From the NCBI GenBank assembly GCA_031761875.1, contig CP134492.1:4154001-4218000 (forward strand): a stretch of 64,000 bases of DNA, written 5' to 3'. Below, one piece after another: positions 40,530 to 49,224 of this stretch (position 1 is the stretch's first letter; the number at the start of each line of letters is the position of its first letter). The stretch comes from Bacillaceae bacterium IKA-2 (lineage in GTDB: Bacteria > Bacillota > Bacilli > Bacillales > Anaerobacillaceae). The notes under the pieces are model-generated. The model was not told the origin of the DNA. It worked only from the letters and a program-made list of their open reading frames with translations, and did not search any database. The position numbers were made by a program, and so were the translations under genes.

Positions 40530-41607
40530 TCAAGCAATGGGTAATAATTTTTTGGTGGGAAACAGGAAAAGGATATATTTTTATTTCATCGGCTGACACC
40601 CATTTTGTTCGTTCATTATTCTTTGTCATTTCTTCTATGCTCAGTAACTCTACTTGAAATATTGTCACATCCCATTTTAAATGGGAAAATAGATGTTCAA
40701 CATGAAATATCTTCTCACCTACATTTGTGTGAAAATGAAAATCGGTCAGTAGAAACTCACTTAACTGCTCCTCGATTGGCTTTTCAATAGTAATCTCTAG
40801 ATTCGGAAACTCCCATAAATTAGCTAATAATCCTGTTGACGGTCGTTGATGGATTAGAACTTTACTTTCTTGATTTTTTATAAAAGCACAGGCAAGCTTT
40901 TTTTGTTTTGGCTTTGCTTTTTTTGCTTTTACAGGTAATTGATCTTGAATATTTTGCGCAAATGCCTGACAATGTCTTTGAACTGGGCAAATCGAGCATG
41001 TTGGGGATGTTGGGGTACAAATTAACGCTCCTAATTCCATGAGACCTTGATTAAACGAAGATGGATCTGACCAACTTATCATTTTCGAAATAATCACTTC
41101 AATTTTTTTCCGTGTCGTTTGTTTACTTATATCATCAAAGCTAGCAAAAATTCTCGAAATACCACGCATCACATTACCATCAACAGCCGGCTCTGGTCTT
41201 TCATAGGCTATGCTTAGGATTGCTCCAGAAGTATACGGACCAACTCCTTTTAATTTTGAAATTTCTGCTTTTGAGTTAGGCACCTGTCCGTTGTACTTCT
41301 CATGAACTTCACGAACAGCAGATTGGAGATTTCTAGCCCTGGAATAGTACCCCAACCCTTCCCAAGCTTTAAGGACATCTCCTTCCTCGGCTTCTGCAAG
41401 AGCTTTAATTGTCGGAAATTTATCAATAAAGCGATTAAAATAAGGGATTACCGTTTCCACTCTTGTTTGTTGGAGCATAATTTCAGAAACCCAAACTTTA
41501 TATGGATCTTGATCTTGGCGCCAAGGTAAATTGCGCTGATTACCTTTAAACCAACCAATCAAATCTTTTTGAAAGTCGAGTATTGATGTGCTGTTATCTA
41601 GTTGCAT
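40504..41607 (-). CDS. mutY: adenine DNA glycosylase MutY
   Basis: A 367-residue enzyme with VSEIMLQQTRVETV (catalytic Glu), helix-hairpin-helix LKGVGPYTSGAI, GVDGNVMRG-like AVDGNVMRG with the catalytic Asp, four cluster cysteines (ICTPTSPTCSICPVQRHC, spacing 6-2-5) and a C-terminal NUDIX-like domain. It removes A opposite 8-oxoguanine. The last eight residues (NEFYNYNK) are encoded by the end of a family A repeat, so the natural terminus may have been replaced. It corresponds to B. subtilis yfhQ. Confidence 0.95.
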   Translation of the reverse strand: MQLDNSTSILDFQKDLIGWFKGNQRNLPWRQDQDPYKVWVSEIMLQQTRVETVIPYFNRFIDKFPTIKALAEAEEGDVLKAWEGLGYYSRARNLQSAVREVHEKYNGQVPNSKAEISKLKGVGPYTSGAILSIAYERPEPAVDGNVMRGISRIFASFDDISKQTTRKKIEVIISKMISWSDPSSFNQGLMELGALICTPTSPTCSICPVQRHCQAFAQNIQDQLPVKAKKAKPKQKKLACAFIKNQESKVLIHQRPSTGLLANLWEFPNLEITIEKPIEEQLSEFLLTDFHFHTNVGEKIFHVEHLFSHLKWDVTIFQVELLSIEEMTKNNERTKWVSADEIKIYPFPVSHQKIITHCLNEFYNYNK

Positions 41608-41618
41608 GTCTTCCTCCT

Positions 41619-41939
41619 CTACTTTTGAAACGATTGTGGTTGAAATGCCCAGCAGTTTAGTTTTGCCAATCCACCTTCGATAAGCTTGTCTAGTTTACTA
41701 AAAGTTGGATGATCATTTGATTTTCTTAGCTTTTTTAAGGCATGATAGTAAGCCTCGTTTGGGACTTGAAACATCTCTACATAAAGAAATGGTTGATCAG
41801 TAGCTCGAAACCATTGAATGTTCTCGGCACTATACTGTGGTAATTTTTCAGAAATTTCTTCCATAAGCTCTTTATATTTTTCAACTTCTATTTCTTTTAC
41901 TTTATATTCAATAAAAATTTGTAACAAAGACGTGTTCAT
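41619..41939 (-). CDS. hypothetical protein, 106 residues
   Basis: A small soluble protein 12 bp upstream of mutY and probably co-transcribed. Pattern strand-helix-strand-strand-helix (LLQIFIEYKV; EVEKYKELMEEISEKLP; IQWFRATDQPFLYVEMFQV; YYHALKKLRKS) resembles small dimeric alpha/beta-barrel proteins, but I do not recognise the family. AAAGGGG precedes its ATG. Confidence 0.65.
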   Translation of the reverse strand: MNTSLLQIFIEYKVKEIEVEKYKELMEEISEKLPQYSAENIQWFRATDQPFLYVEMFQVPNEAYYHALKKLRKSNDHPTFSKLDKLIEGGLAKLNCWAFQPQSFQK

Positions 41940-42042
41940 ATTTGTAAAACCCCTTTTTAAACTATATAATTACCGGTAAAACTACTATAAGAGCAAGTTC
42001 ATCGGATACCTTACTATTCAAGAAAAATGGAGGTGCTATTAC

Positions 42043-43023
42043 ATGGATACCGCTACACATATTGTAATGGGTATAGCTATCGGATCAATTGCGACGTTAG
42101 ATCCTGTTATAGCAAACGATCCACTTTTAGCAAAAACAGTCATGGTTGGTGCCATCGTTGGTTCACAGGCCCCCGATTTTGATACAATACTTAAACTAAA
42201 AAATAACGCTAAATATATTCGTAACCACCGAGGGATTACACATTCGATTCCAGCGGTTCTGATTTGGCCTATTTTAATTACCGCAATGATTTCTTTATTT
42301 GTTCCTGGAATAAACCTATTTCACCTTTGGTTATGGACTTTTATAGCGGTATTTTTACATGTATTCGTAGATATTTTTAACGCATATGGTACACAAGCGC
42401 TTTATCCATTTAAAAAGAAATGGATCGCTTTAGGGGTTATTTATATTTTTGACCCATTTATTTTTTTAGGTCATATTGCTGCTATCATTATTTGGAATTT
42501 TGGCGCCCATCAAGGCTATACATTTTTAGGATTGTATTTCATTTTAGTTTTTTATTATATTTGGAGGTTCTACGCGAGAAATCAAATCTTTAATAAAGCG
42601 ATGGAACATCATCCTGATGCTACTCATGTTTTTATATCACCTTCGTTTAATTGGCGCAGATGGCACGTTGTGATTAGAACGAAAAAATTAATGTATGTAG
42701 CTCAAGCGATTGGCGAACAAATCAACTACTTAGAAAATTATCCCTTTAAACCGATTCCGAATGTTCCAATTATAAATGCTTCTTTAAAAGATGAAAATTT
42801 AGCAGCTTTTTTATCATTTTCACCTTCATACCGATGGGAACTAGCTGATCTCGGTGATCATCATGAGGTTCGGTTTATTGACCTCCGCTACCGCAGCAAA
42901 GGTCATTATCCATTTGTTGCAATCGTAAAGCTTGATAATGATTTCAATATATTAAGTTCATACACAGGATGGATCTATAGCGAAGAAACTCTTAAGAAAA
43001 AGCTAGAATTTACCACTGAGTAA
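42043..43023 (+). CDS. yfhP: membrane-bound metal-dependent hydrolase family protein (YfhP)
   Basis: A 326-residue protein beginning [21 protein letters not shown], with [11 protein letters not shown] and [16 protein letters not shown], the His/Asp pattern of the LexA-unrelated YdjM/YfhP (DUF457) family, and four to five membrane helices in the first 190 residues. The C-terminal 130 residues are soluble. In B. subtilis yfhP neighbours mutY (yfhQ). Function is not proven. It is divergent from mutY with a clear GGAGGTG ribosome site. Confidence 0.88.
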   Translation: MDTATHIVMGIAIGSIATLDPVIANDPLLAKTVMVGAIVGSQAPDFDTILKLKNNAKYIRNHRGITHSIPAVLIWPILITAMISLFVPGINLFHLWLWTFIAVFLHVFVDIFNAYGTQALYPFKKKWIALGVIYIFDPFIFLGHIAAIIIWNFGAHQGYTFLGLYFILVFYYIWRFYARNQIFNKAMEHHPDATHVFISPSFNWRRWHVVIRTKKLMYVAQAIGEQINYLENYPFKPIPNVPIINASLKDENLAAFLSFSPSYRWELADLGDHHEVRFIDLRYRSKGHYPFVAIVKLDNDFNILSSYTGWIYSEETLKKKLEFTTE

Positions 43024-43142
43024 GAAAAGCGCAAGGCGCCCGTCTATCGGCGAAAACACTGGAAGGCCTGGACGTAGCGGTCAGCTCTTAGACCGCAAGT
43101 GCAGGACTGAAGTGTTCGAGCCGATGGCGCCTGGCGCTAGAC
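43022..43142. repeat. dispersed repeat, family C, long palindromic copy
   Basis: Begins GAAAAGCGCAAGGCGCC and ends GGCGCCTGGCGCTAGACA. The arms CTATCGGCGAAAACACT and GTGTTCGAGCCGATGG are imperfectly inverted, forming a stem of about 45 bp with the centre GGTCAGCTCTTAGACC. Confidence 0.75.
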
Positions 43143-43255
43143 AATACCTTTCTTACCTTTTAAAAAAAGTTCACATTTTTCACATTAATTACAACTTATA
43201 TTCCTCCCGCCAAAACCAATACTATTGGTGTACCGTTTTGAAAGGAGGTTTCACT

Positions 43256-43405
43256 TTGCGTAATAAAGGAAAAGATTTTCCGAATCGAATATCTTTTGAT
43301 GGCGAGCCGCGAGCAAAGGAAGAATATTCTTCTAAAAGAGCCGATGGCACAAATAGAGATCATCCTCAAGAAAGAATGATGAATTCTAACCAAAATCGAA
43401 AGTAA
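43256..43405 (+). CDS. sspK: small acid-soluble spore protein K
   Basis: The TTG start at 43256, five bases after AAGGAGGTT, gives 49 residues: [20 protein letters not shown] then [16 protein letters not shown]. This is the SspK pattern (RNKxKxFP...EGEPRAKxxYASxRADGTxxxxPQERM). It is made in the forespore; a minor spore protein with no known essential role. The longer upstream frame is not translated. Next to yfhP as expected. Confidence 0.9.
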   Translation: MRNKGKDFPNRISFDGEPRAKEEYSSKRADGTNRDHPQERMMNSNQNRK

Positions 43406-43415
43406 TATAGTTAAG

Positions 43416-43456
43416 AAAAGCGCAAGCGCCCTAGGCGCGGAGCTAGACAGCCGGTT
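43416..43456. repeat. dispersed repeat, family C short copy
   Basis: AAGAAAAGCGCAAGCGCC followed by CTAGGCGCGGAGCTAGACAG, between sspK and the YpzG-like gene. Confidence 0.8.
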
Positions 43457-43514
43457 AAATCTTATACTTTGTATTACCAGAAAATTGTTTGGATCATTAC
43501 AGGAGGTGCTTGTC

Positions 43515-43667
43515 TTGAAAAACAGTAAGGACCATCGTGCCAACTATCAAGATCCGTTCCAATCTCCACGTGCAAATCCAAAACATGCTCATGCGCAAGT
43601 AAATGGTGAAACTGAACTTAGCCTCCACAACTACGTTCTCAAAATCCAAACCCGTAAAAGAGCGTAG
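43515..43667 (+). CDS. small YpzG-like protein
   Basis: The TTG start at 43515 lies seven bases after GGAGGTG and gives 50 residues. The core DPFQSPRANPKHAHAQVNGETELS resembles the YpzG family of small Bacillus proteins, some of which are sporulation-associated. Hydrophilic and probably unstructured. Downstream of sspK in the same direction; both end at the terminator at 43738. Confidence 0.65.
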   Translation: MKNSKDHRANYQDPFQSPRANPKHAHAQVNGETELSLHNYVLKIQTRKRA

Positions 43668-43737
43668 CAAAGGTCAGGTCGGTACAGGGTTGATCGAAAA
43701 GATAACTTATTTATTTAAAATTATCTTTTGATACTGG

Positions 43738-43764
43738 AAGGTTGCCCAATGGGCAACCTTTTTT
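43738..43764 (+). terminator. terminator after the sspK region
   Basis: Perfect 10-bp stem AAGGTTGCCC / GGGCAACCTT, 3-nt loop, T run. Confidence 0.9.
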
Positions 43765-43780
43765 GAAATAACATTTTTAT

Positions 43781-44101
43781 TTAATGTATTTTCTTAACTA
43801 GTATCGCGATTGGAAAGGCTTCCTCTTCTGTTTCATTACTATTCCGATATCCCCATGCAAAGACACCATTCATGTATGAAATTTTAAACAAAGAAGCTTC
43901 ACCGTCGTTCAATTCATAAGTTTCACCAGCTTTAAAATCAGCAGGATTTAACAAATATGATTTTGCTAAAGAAATTTTTCGTTCATATACAGCAAGTTCA
44001 TTGACCATTCCCATTTGCTCTGCTTTTATCGCTTTATCATTAAATTTTATAATTTGATGCCGGATTTCAAATTCTTTCATTTCACTAAAGCGCTTTTCCA
44101 C
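43781..44101 (-). CDS. yfhH: YfhH family protein (DUF1811)
   Basis: A GTG at 44101 (GGAGG eight bases upstream) gives 106 residues beginning VEKRFSEMKEFEIRHQI, in line with B. subtilis YfhH. The middle KAIKAEQMGMVNELAVYERKISLAKSYLLNP and the end GVFAWGYRNS are characteristic. In B. subtilis it lies beside recX; here the lactate permease gene lies between. Function unknown. Confidence 0.88.
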   Translation of the reverse strand: MEKRFSEMKEFEIRHQIIKFNDKAIKAEQMGMVNELAVYERKISLAKSYLLNPADFKAGETYELNDGEASLFKISYMNGVFAWGYRNSNETEEEAFPIAILVKKIH

Positions 44102-44201
44102 TAAAAAAACCTCCATTATTTCTGTCTTTCCCATTTCATTATAGCGAATTTACGATCATGAAGTAAGTTTAAACGCCTAACATTTACATTTAAATGCCAC
44201 A

Positions 44202-44241
44202 AAAACGAGTGCACAGAACCAAAATTCTGAACACTCGTTTT
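44202..44241 (-). terminator. terminator after the L-lactate permease gene
   Basis: AAAACGAGTG pairs with CACTCGTTTT, continued by CAGAA/TTCTG after a 2-nt bulge on each side; T run on the minus strand. Confidence 0.85.
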
Positions 44242-44270
44242 CTAATCCTACTTATCTGAGTACGAAACCA

Positions 44271-45953
44271 TTAAACAAGATAAGCTAATATCATACCAAT
44301 AATTCCTGTGAATATTGAATAGAAAATCATCGGCCCCAAAGTCATTCTAATAATTGTCCCTTCTTTTCCTAACAAACCAACAACCGATGCTGCAGCAACA
44401 ACATTGAGAACACATATCATATTTCCAGCATTAGCACCTAGTACTTGCATACTTAGAACTACTGTAGGATCAACATTAATTTGATCGGCGACACTAAACT
44501 GAAACAGCGCAAACATCATATTACTAAAAGTCGCACTTCCTGAGATAAATGATCCTAATGCTCCAATGAATGGAGCAACTAATGGCCAAGAACCACCCAT
44601 TAAATCAGACGCAGTATTAGCTAATTCCATTGGCATACTTTGTAAATTAGCATCATTTAATCCTGAGTTAATAAAAATACGTACCATTGGAACTGCTGTA
44701 AATAAAGCAATTGCACTGCCAATAATTGCTTTTCCTGACATCGCAAAACTTGTTGCTACTTGTGATTTACTTAACTTATGAACAAAAGCGGTAATAAGAA
44801 CGACAAGGACAAATACTGTACCAGGTAAATACAACGGTTGAATAGATGTGCTGATATCTGTACCTAAAATATTGTTCCAAGAAATTGTCAAGCCTACTAA
44901 CCATTGCTTTAATGGCAATATTTCTAGTCGAGTCAGAACAAGAAAAAAGCCTACTAATAAATAAGGTACCCACGCTACTAGAAGCGGTAACTCTTTTTTG
45001 ATTCCCTCATTTTTCACTTGATTTGCTTCACTTGCATATTCTTGTCCAATCCAAGCTTGAAGCCAATCAGCCTTCTTGGGGAAATCCCATGTTTCTTTTG
45101 GTAAAAGAAAACCTTTTTTAGCAGCAGGTACGACAATAACTAAACCAATTAAACCACCGAAAATCGATGGAAATTCAGGTCCTAAAAAAGTTGCTACGAG
45201 TAAGGCTGGGATAGTAAAACTTAATCCTGCAAATAAAGCAAATTTCCATACTTGTAAACCTTCACGAAATGAACGGTTTTCACCGAAAAATTTAGTTAAC
45301 ATCATTACTAAAACTAGTGGCATAAACGTCCCAACAAAAACATCAATTTTCATTATTTGAGCGCCTAATACCTGCATATAATCTAGCACCACGATATCCC
45401 CTAGATATGTTTGAACAATAGGTGCTATTTCGGAACCTTCTTGTAGGCCTTGATTTATACCAACGACTATTGGTGTTCCAACGGCTCCAAAGGAAACTGG
45501 GCTACTATTAGCAATTAATGCTAGAACAACCGCCGCCAAGGCTGGGAATCCTAACGCCACTAACAAAGGCGCTCCGATCGCTGCCGGAGTACCAAATCCA
45601 GCAGCACCTTCAATAAATGCTCCAAATAACCAAGCAATAATAATTAACTGCACACGGCGATCTTTTGAAATGCTTAGAAAACTGTTCCGAATTGTATCAA
45701 TTGCTCCACTAATTTTTAACGTATTTAACAGTAAAATAGCTCCAAAAACGATATAAAGAATAGACGTTCCGATAATAATTCCTTCAAGTGAGGCTGCAAA
45801 TACTTGAATAACCGAAACTCGCCAATAGACAACAGCTAAAATAGCAGTTGCCAAAAAACTTATCGGCATTGCTTTTACTGCTGGCATTCTAAGTACAACT
45901 AAAAACAGTAAAACAGCAATGATGGGTGTTAAGGCGACTAATGTAGTAAACAT
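44271..45953 (-). CDS. lctP: L-lactate permease
   Basis: A 560-residue membrane protein with about 12-14 helices. It shows the LctP signatures [41 protein letters not shown] and [19 protein letters not shown]. It takes up L-lactate (and related 2-hydroxy acids such as glycolate) with protons. AAAGGA lies seven bases before its ATG. No lactate dehydrogenase or lut genes are adjacent, and it interrupts the usual yfhH-recX neighbourhood. A (TG)n-like stretch precedes the gene. Confidence 0.95.
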   Translation of the reverse strand: MFTTLVALTPIIAVLLFLVVLRMPAVKAMPISFLATAILAVVYWRVSVIQVFAASLEGIIIGTSILYIVFGAILLLNTLKISGAIDTIRNSFLSISKDRRVQLIIIAWLFGAFIEGAAGFGTPAAIGAPLLVALGFPALAAVVLALIANSSPVSFGAVGTPIVVGINQGLQEGSEIAPIVQTYLGDIVVLDYMQVLGAQIMKIDVFVGTFMPLVLVMMLTKFFGENRSFREGLQVWKFALFAGLSFTIPALLVATFLGPEFPSIFGGLIGLVIVVPAAKKGFLLPKETWDFPKKADWLQAWIGQEYASEANQVKNEGIKKELPLLVAWVPYLLVGFFLVLTRLEILPLKQWLVGLTISWNNILGTDISTSIQPLYLPGTVFVLVVLITAFVHKLSKSQVATSFAMSGKAIIGSAIALFTAVPMVRIFINSGLNDANLQSMPMELANTASDLMGGSWPLVAPFIGALGSFISGSATFSNMMFALFQFSVADQINVDPTVVLSMQVLGANAGNMICVLNVVAAASVVGLLGKEGTIIRMTLGPMIFYSIFTGIIGMILAYLV

Positions 45954-46186
45954 AACTAATTCCTTTCTTTCTGTCTGTGTGTGTGTGTTTGTTATCTGCT
46001 ACTTTTCACTCGCTAATATCTTGTCTTCACTTTACGATAGTTTAAAATATAAGAAAAATTGTCGAATAAATGAAAAAAGACAGTTAACTGATGACCCGAT
46101 AAGCAAATTTTTCATATCTTTCGATAATATCACATTAGATTTCTAATTCAAGCAGAGAATAGATATTTATTTCTTTTTTACTATTA

Positions 46187-47020
46187 TCATTCTGCTTCAA
46201 ACTCATCAATAAACTTAGTAATTAATTCCATAGAAAAACCACGAGCGTATAAAAACTGTTTAACCTTTTGCTTTTTTTCCCAACCGTCTTTACTTTGATA
46301 TTTTCTCATTGCCTTTTCGCCCTGATAAGTAACTGCTTGCCATTCATCATCGAGGTTGGCTTCTACTTGTTCTATATCATCTTCTTGTTCTTTTAATATA
46401 CTTAATGCTTGCTGAATAATATCTTGAGAAAAACCCTTTGAAAGTAATAATGAATATACTTTTCGATCTTGTTCTTTTCGTGAAGTCCTTCCGTTTGCAG
46501 TAGATTTTTTTTCGATAAAAGTCAATGCTTTTTCAAGCTGTTCATCGATACTAAATAATTTTAAGCTTTCATTTATATCATCTTCGCTAACACCCTTTTC
46601 AAACAATTCTTTTTTAATTGCCCCCGGGCCTTTTGAGTTTAAGTTTATTCTCGAGCGTACAAACGCCTTCGCAAATTCCAGATTATTTAGGTAGTCTTCT
46701 TTGGTTAAACGTTGAATAACGATTTGAATATCTTCCTCTCCAAGTTCTTTTTTAGTTAAATAATCGTTCATTTCTTTTTTTGTTCGCATTCGATAAGATA
46801 GAAAATTTATTGCATACTGGTAGCCTTTTCTTACTTTATCTTCAGATAAAATTTCTTCAATCATTTCTTTCGTTAGTTCCAGCTTTTTTCTTAATTGAAA
46901 CTGAATTAAAACAGCTTCATCAACACTAAACGCATATTCCTCACCCTGACCATCGTCAAGAAAAATATTATAGCGGTCAGTTCTTTTCTTTTGCGTCGTA
47001 ATTTTTGAAATAATAGTCAA
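46187..47020 (-). CDS. recX: RecA regulator RecX
   Basis: The TTG at 47020, nine bases after AAAGGA, begins MTIISKITTQKKRTDRYNIFLDD and gives 277 residues, typical of long Firmicutes RecX. The three-helix repeats are visible (ALNFLSYRMRTKKEMNDYL; VIQRLTKEDYLNNLEFAKAFVRSR; KGPGAIKKELFEKGVSEDDI). RecX modulates RecA filaments. An alternative TTG at 47029 abuts the ribosome site and is less likely. Confidence 0.92.
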   Translation of the reverse strand: MTIISKITTQKKRTDRYNIFLDDGQGEEYAFSVDEAVLIQFQLRKKLELTKEMIEEILSEDKVRKGYQYAINFLSYRMRTKKEMNDYLTKKELGEEDIQIVIQRLTKEDYLNNLEFAKAFVRSRINLNSKGPGAIKKELFEKGVSEDDINESLKLFSIDEQLEKALTFIEKKSTANGRTSRKEQDRKVYSLLLSKGFSQDIIQQALSILKEQEDDIEQVEANLDDEWQAVTYQGEKAMRKYQSKDGWEKKQKVKQFLYARGFSMELITKFIDEFEAE

Positions 47021-47159
47021 ATTAATCAATCCTTTATCAGAAAAATAAGTATTCCTTCTTTATGAACTTTTTTCCAGTTTCGATTATTCCTCTTGGAAGT
47101 GTTCAAGTTAGAATATTAGAAAGAAAGGTCAAAAAATTTAAAGGGTAGTTGGTTTAGAT

Positions 47160-47210
47160 TTTATTTTATCTTTTCCTTTCCAACTTTCTACTTTCCAACT
47201 TTTTTCACAG
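47160..47210. repeat. low-complexity pyrimidine repeat (CTTTCCAA / CTTTCTA)
   Basis: Repeats of TTTCCAACTTTCTACTTTCCAACTTTT. The same words occur at 51224-51271 and as a clean octamer array at 59972-60035. The region 47030-47332 between recX and yfhF holds no gene. Confidence 0.6.
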
Positions 47211-47332
47211 CTAGAAAGATTTCTAGGTTAAAACGTTTAAACTTCCTTTCCTATCTTACAAGGTAACTTAGTAGCTTTTTTCATATCACTTCGGCATAAT
47301 TAAACTAGAAACAAGTTTTTGGAGGTGTCATT

Positions 47333-48232
47333 ATGAACGTTGTAATCGCAGGCGGAACTGGCTTAATAGGCTCACAATTAGTTGAACTTCTATTAAAGGA
47401 CGACCACCACATTTACATTTTAACAAGAAATGCTGACAATAAGAAAAAAACAGCAAAGATCACCTATGTAAATTGGTTAAATGAAGGTGACAAACCTGAA
47501 ACAGAATTACAGAATATTGATGTCGTCGTTAACTTAGCAGGTCAATCGATCAATAACCGTTGGACAGCAACTGAGAAAAAAAGAATTCTATCTAGCCGGA
47601 TTAGCGCAACGAAAAATTGTCTTACGTTAATCGAAAATCTTAGTAAAAAGCCTAACGTTTTTCTAAATGCATCAGCAGTAGGTTTTTACGGTACTTCTCA
47701 AACAAACACCTTTACAGAAGCCGATAAAAAAGCTGGCACAGACTTTTTAGCTTCAGTAGTTGAGCAGTGGGAAGCAGAAGCGATAAAGGCAGAAAAGTTT
47801 GGAATCAGAACGGTATTCCTGCGTTTTGGAGTAGTGCTAGCTAAAGATGGTGGCGCGTTAAATAAGATGCTACTTCCTTATAAATTTTTTGCCGGCGGCA
47901 CATTGGGTTCTGGCCAGCAATGGCTTTCATGGGTCCACATTGATGATGCCATTAAGATGATCCAATTTTCAATTGAAAATGAACAGATTAATGGTCCCAT
48001 CAATATTACGGCACCAAATCCAGAGCGGATGGAAAATTTCGGAAAAACATTAGCAACGGTTTTAAACAAGCCCCATTGGCTTCCTGCCCCTAGTTTAGCA
48101 CTGAAACTGCTATTAGGTGAAATGAGTATGCTTATTCTTAAAGGACAAAAGGCAATTCCAAAAAAAGCGGAAAATTCTGGATACCATTTTCAATACCCTG
48201 AATTGGATGCAGCCCTAAAAAATTTACTATAA
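47333..48232 (+). CDS. yfhF: TIGR01777-type epimerase (YfhF)
   Basis: A 299-residue NAD(P)-binding protein of the extended SDR type: VIAGGTGLIGSQLVELL at the start, VVNLAGQSINNRWT, SAVGFYG and a C-terminal DUF1731 segment (LPAPSLALKLLLGEMSMLILKGQKAIPKKAENSGYHFQYPELDAALKNLL). GGAGGTG precedes the ATG. The family is linked to cell-division and envelope functions in some bacteria, but the substrate is unknown. It is divergent from recX as in B. subtilis. Confidence 0.92.
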   Translation: MNVVIAGGTGLIGSQLVELLLKDDHHIYILTRNADNKKKTAKITYVNWLNEGDKPETELQNIDVVVNLAGQSINNRWTATEKKRILSSRISATKNCLTLIENLSKKPNVFLNASAVGFYGTSQTNTFTEADKKAGTDFLASVVEQWEAEAIKAEKFGIRTVFLRFGVVLAKDGGALNKMLLPYKFFAGGTLGSGQQWLSWVHIDDAIKMIQFSIENEQINGPINITAPNPERMENFGKTLATVLNKPHWLPAPSLALKLLLGEMSMLILKGQKAIPKKAENSGYHFQYPELDAALKNLL

Positions 48233-48243
48233 AAAGAACGTTC

Positions 48244-48276
48244 AAAGGCGAAGGGAAGTTCTTCGCCTTTTTTTTT
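48244..48276 (+). terminator. terminator after yfhF
   Basis: AAAGGCGAA (48244-48252) pairs with TTCGCCTTT (48262-48270), then T run. Confidence 0.85.
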
Positions 48277-48371
48277 GTAGCAAAAATCAATTGTAATTTC
48301 AGTTCAAAAATGAATAATGATTACCAACTTACGAAAACTAGTAATGACTTAAAAGAAAGGTGGTACTTAAC

Positions 48372-48500
48372 TTGGAAAGTAAAAAACAACTGGCTAGAGA
48401 AGAGAAGAAAACAATGAGCAAGGCCCAAGAGGTTCATTACTACTCAGATTTTAAAGCTGCAGACCGGGCATTAGAGCGGGCAAGAGGAAATCGCTCGTAG
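48372..48500 (+). CDS. yfhE: YfhE family small protein
   Basis: A 42-residue protein with a TTG start eight bases after AAAGGTGG. The sequence contains EEKKTMSKAQEVHYYSDFKAADRALERA in two parts; the QEVxYxxxFKxADR core is that of YfhE. Highly charged and helical. It is in the conserved position between yfhF and yfhD. Function unknown. Too short for most gene callers. Confidence 0.8.
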   Translation: MESKKQLAREEKKTMSKAQEVHYYSDFKAADRALERARGNRS

Positions 48501-48515
48501 GGAATACTTAAATAA

Positions 48516-48589
48516 ATGAATTTCATAAAGCAGATTAAACGCCACTAGGTAGCTTGATGTGGCTAATATAATGATTTTATGAAATCCAT
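48516..48589. repeat. dispersed palindromic repeat, family A, short copy
   Basis: A 74-bp element with ends ATGAATTTCATAA and TTATGAAATCCAT. Interior CGCCACTAGGTAGCTTGATGTGGCTA matches the 16070 copy, which carries about 36 bp more in its centre. Confidence 0.75.
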
Positions 48590-48610
48590 TCCAAATAGGG
48601 GGTGATTTAC

Positions 48611-48757
48611 GTGGGTAAGCAGAAAAAACGAAGAAATAATGAAGTTGTTAGTGATGGTAAGGATATTGAATTTTCCCAAGAGTTAGCAGATCAAGATGAT
48701 TTGAAAGCGCAAGCAAGATCTCAAGTGGCTGATACTAGGGCAAAAAGGAACAAGTAA
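48611..48757 (+). CDS. yfhD: YfhD family small protein
   Basis: A GTG start preceded by GGGGGTGAT gives 48 residues, MGKQKKRRNN then a core with EFSQELADQDDLKAQARSQ, the YfhD signature. Hydrophilic, helical and probably spore- or stress-related; function unknown. It completes the yfhD-yfhE-yfhF-recX-yfhH run. Confidence 0.85.
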   Translation: MGKQKKRRNNEVVSDGKDIEFSQELADQDDLKAQARSQVADTRAKRNK

Positions 48758-48758
48758 T

Positions 48759-48940
48759 AAGGCTCTCCAAGAAAATAATGGGGCAGTATGACAAATTTCA
48801 TAATTGTATTTTAGGGCGCCATTTGGAAGATAAATCAAGTTGAGCTAAATATCCTCAACTTGGTTTATCCATATTTGGCTTAATTATTGATATTATGAAA
48901 TTTACTCGACGGTCTATATTGCATCATACTGCTTTGACAG
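48759..48940. repeat. nested repeats: family A copy inserted in a family B copy
   Basis: The outer part starts AAGGCTCTCCAAGAAAATAATG and ends CGGTCTATATTGCATCATACTG, both matching the 30697 family B copy read in reverse. The inner 48793-48904 segment is a complete family A element (AAATTTCATAATT ... ATTATGAAATTT with inner stem CAAGTTGAG / CTCAACTTG). Confidence 0.7.
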
Positions 48941-49043
48941 AAACCGCCGGTAGCTCTACTATCGGCGAAACCTATCTCCTTGACACAAAATGTCCTCATC
49001 TTCTTTGATCCGTTTTTTTCTTTACAACCCCTAAACTCGTCAG

Positions 49044-49090
49044 TGATAGCAGTAACAAGCCAAAGTTATTTGGCGTTTTTTCTGCTATCA
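49044..49090 (+). terminator. nested hairpin with T run upstream of nosD
   Basis: Outer stem TGATAGCAG / CTGCTATCA (49044-49052, 49082-49090) encloses GCCAAA-GTTA-TTTGGC followed by GTTTTTT. The inner part is a terminator-like structure. It lies just upstream of the nosD promoter and may insulate it from the yfh genes. Confidence 0.55.
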
Positions 49091-49117
49091 TTTACTATAA
49101 ATAACTTTAAAGAGCTA

Positions 49118-49146
49118 TTACAATGCTCTATAGAACATTGTATAAT
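49118..49146 (+). promoter_or_regulatory. nosD promoter with a 24-bp palindromic operator
   Basis: TTACAA (49118-49123), 17-bp spacer, TATAAT (49141-49146). The stretch 49119-49142 is a dyad of two 12-bp halves TACAATGCTCTA / TAGAACATTGTA with one mismatch. A repressor bound there would cover both promoter boxes. The likely regulator is unknown. Confidence 0.75.
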
Positions 49147-49224
49147 AAGAGAGGCTTTACTTAAAAGGATTATGGTAACTAATATAATGTGAAATAATGA
49201 TGGCACCAGGAGGTGTATCGCACG

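Noticed and set aside
45966..45990. TG-rich stretch before the lactate permease
   Set aside because: Short and imperfect; no evidence of regulatory or phase-variable function.
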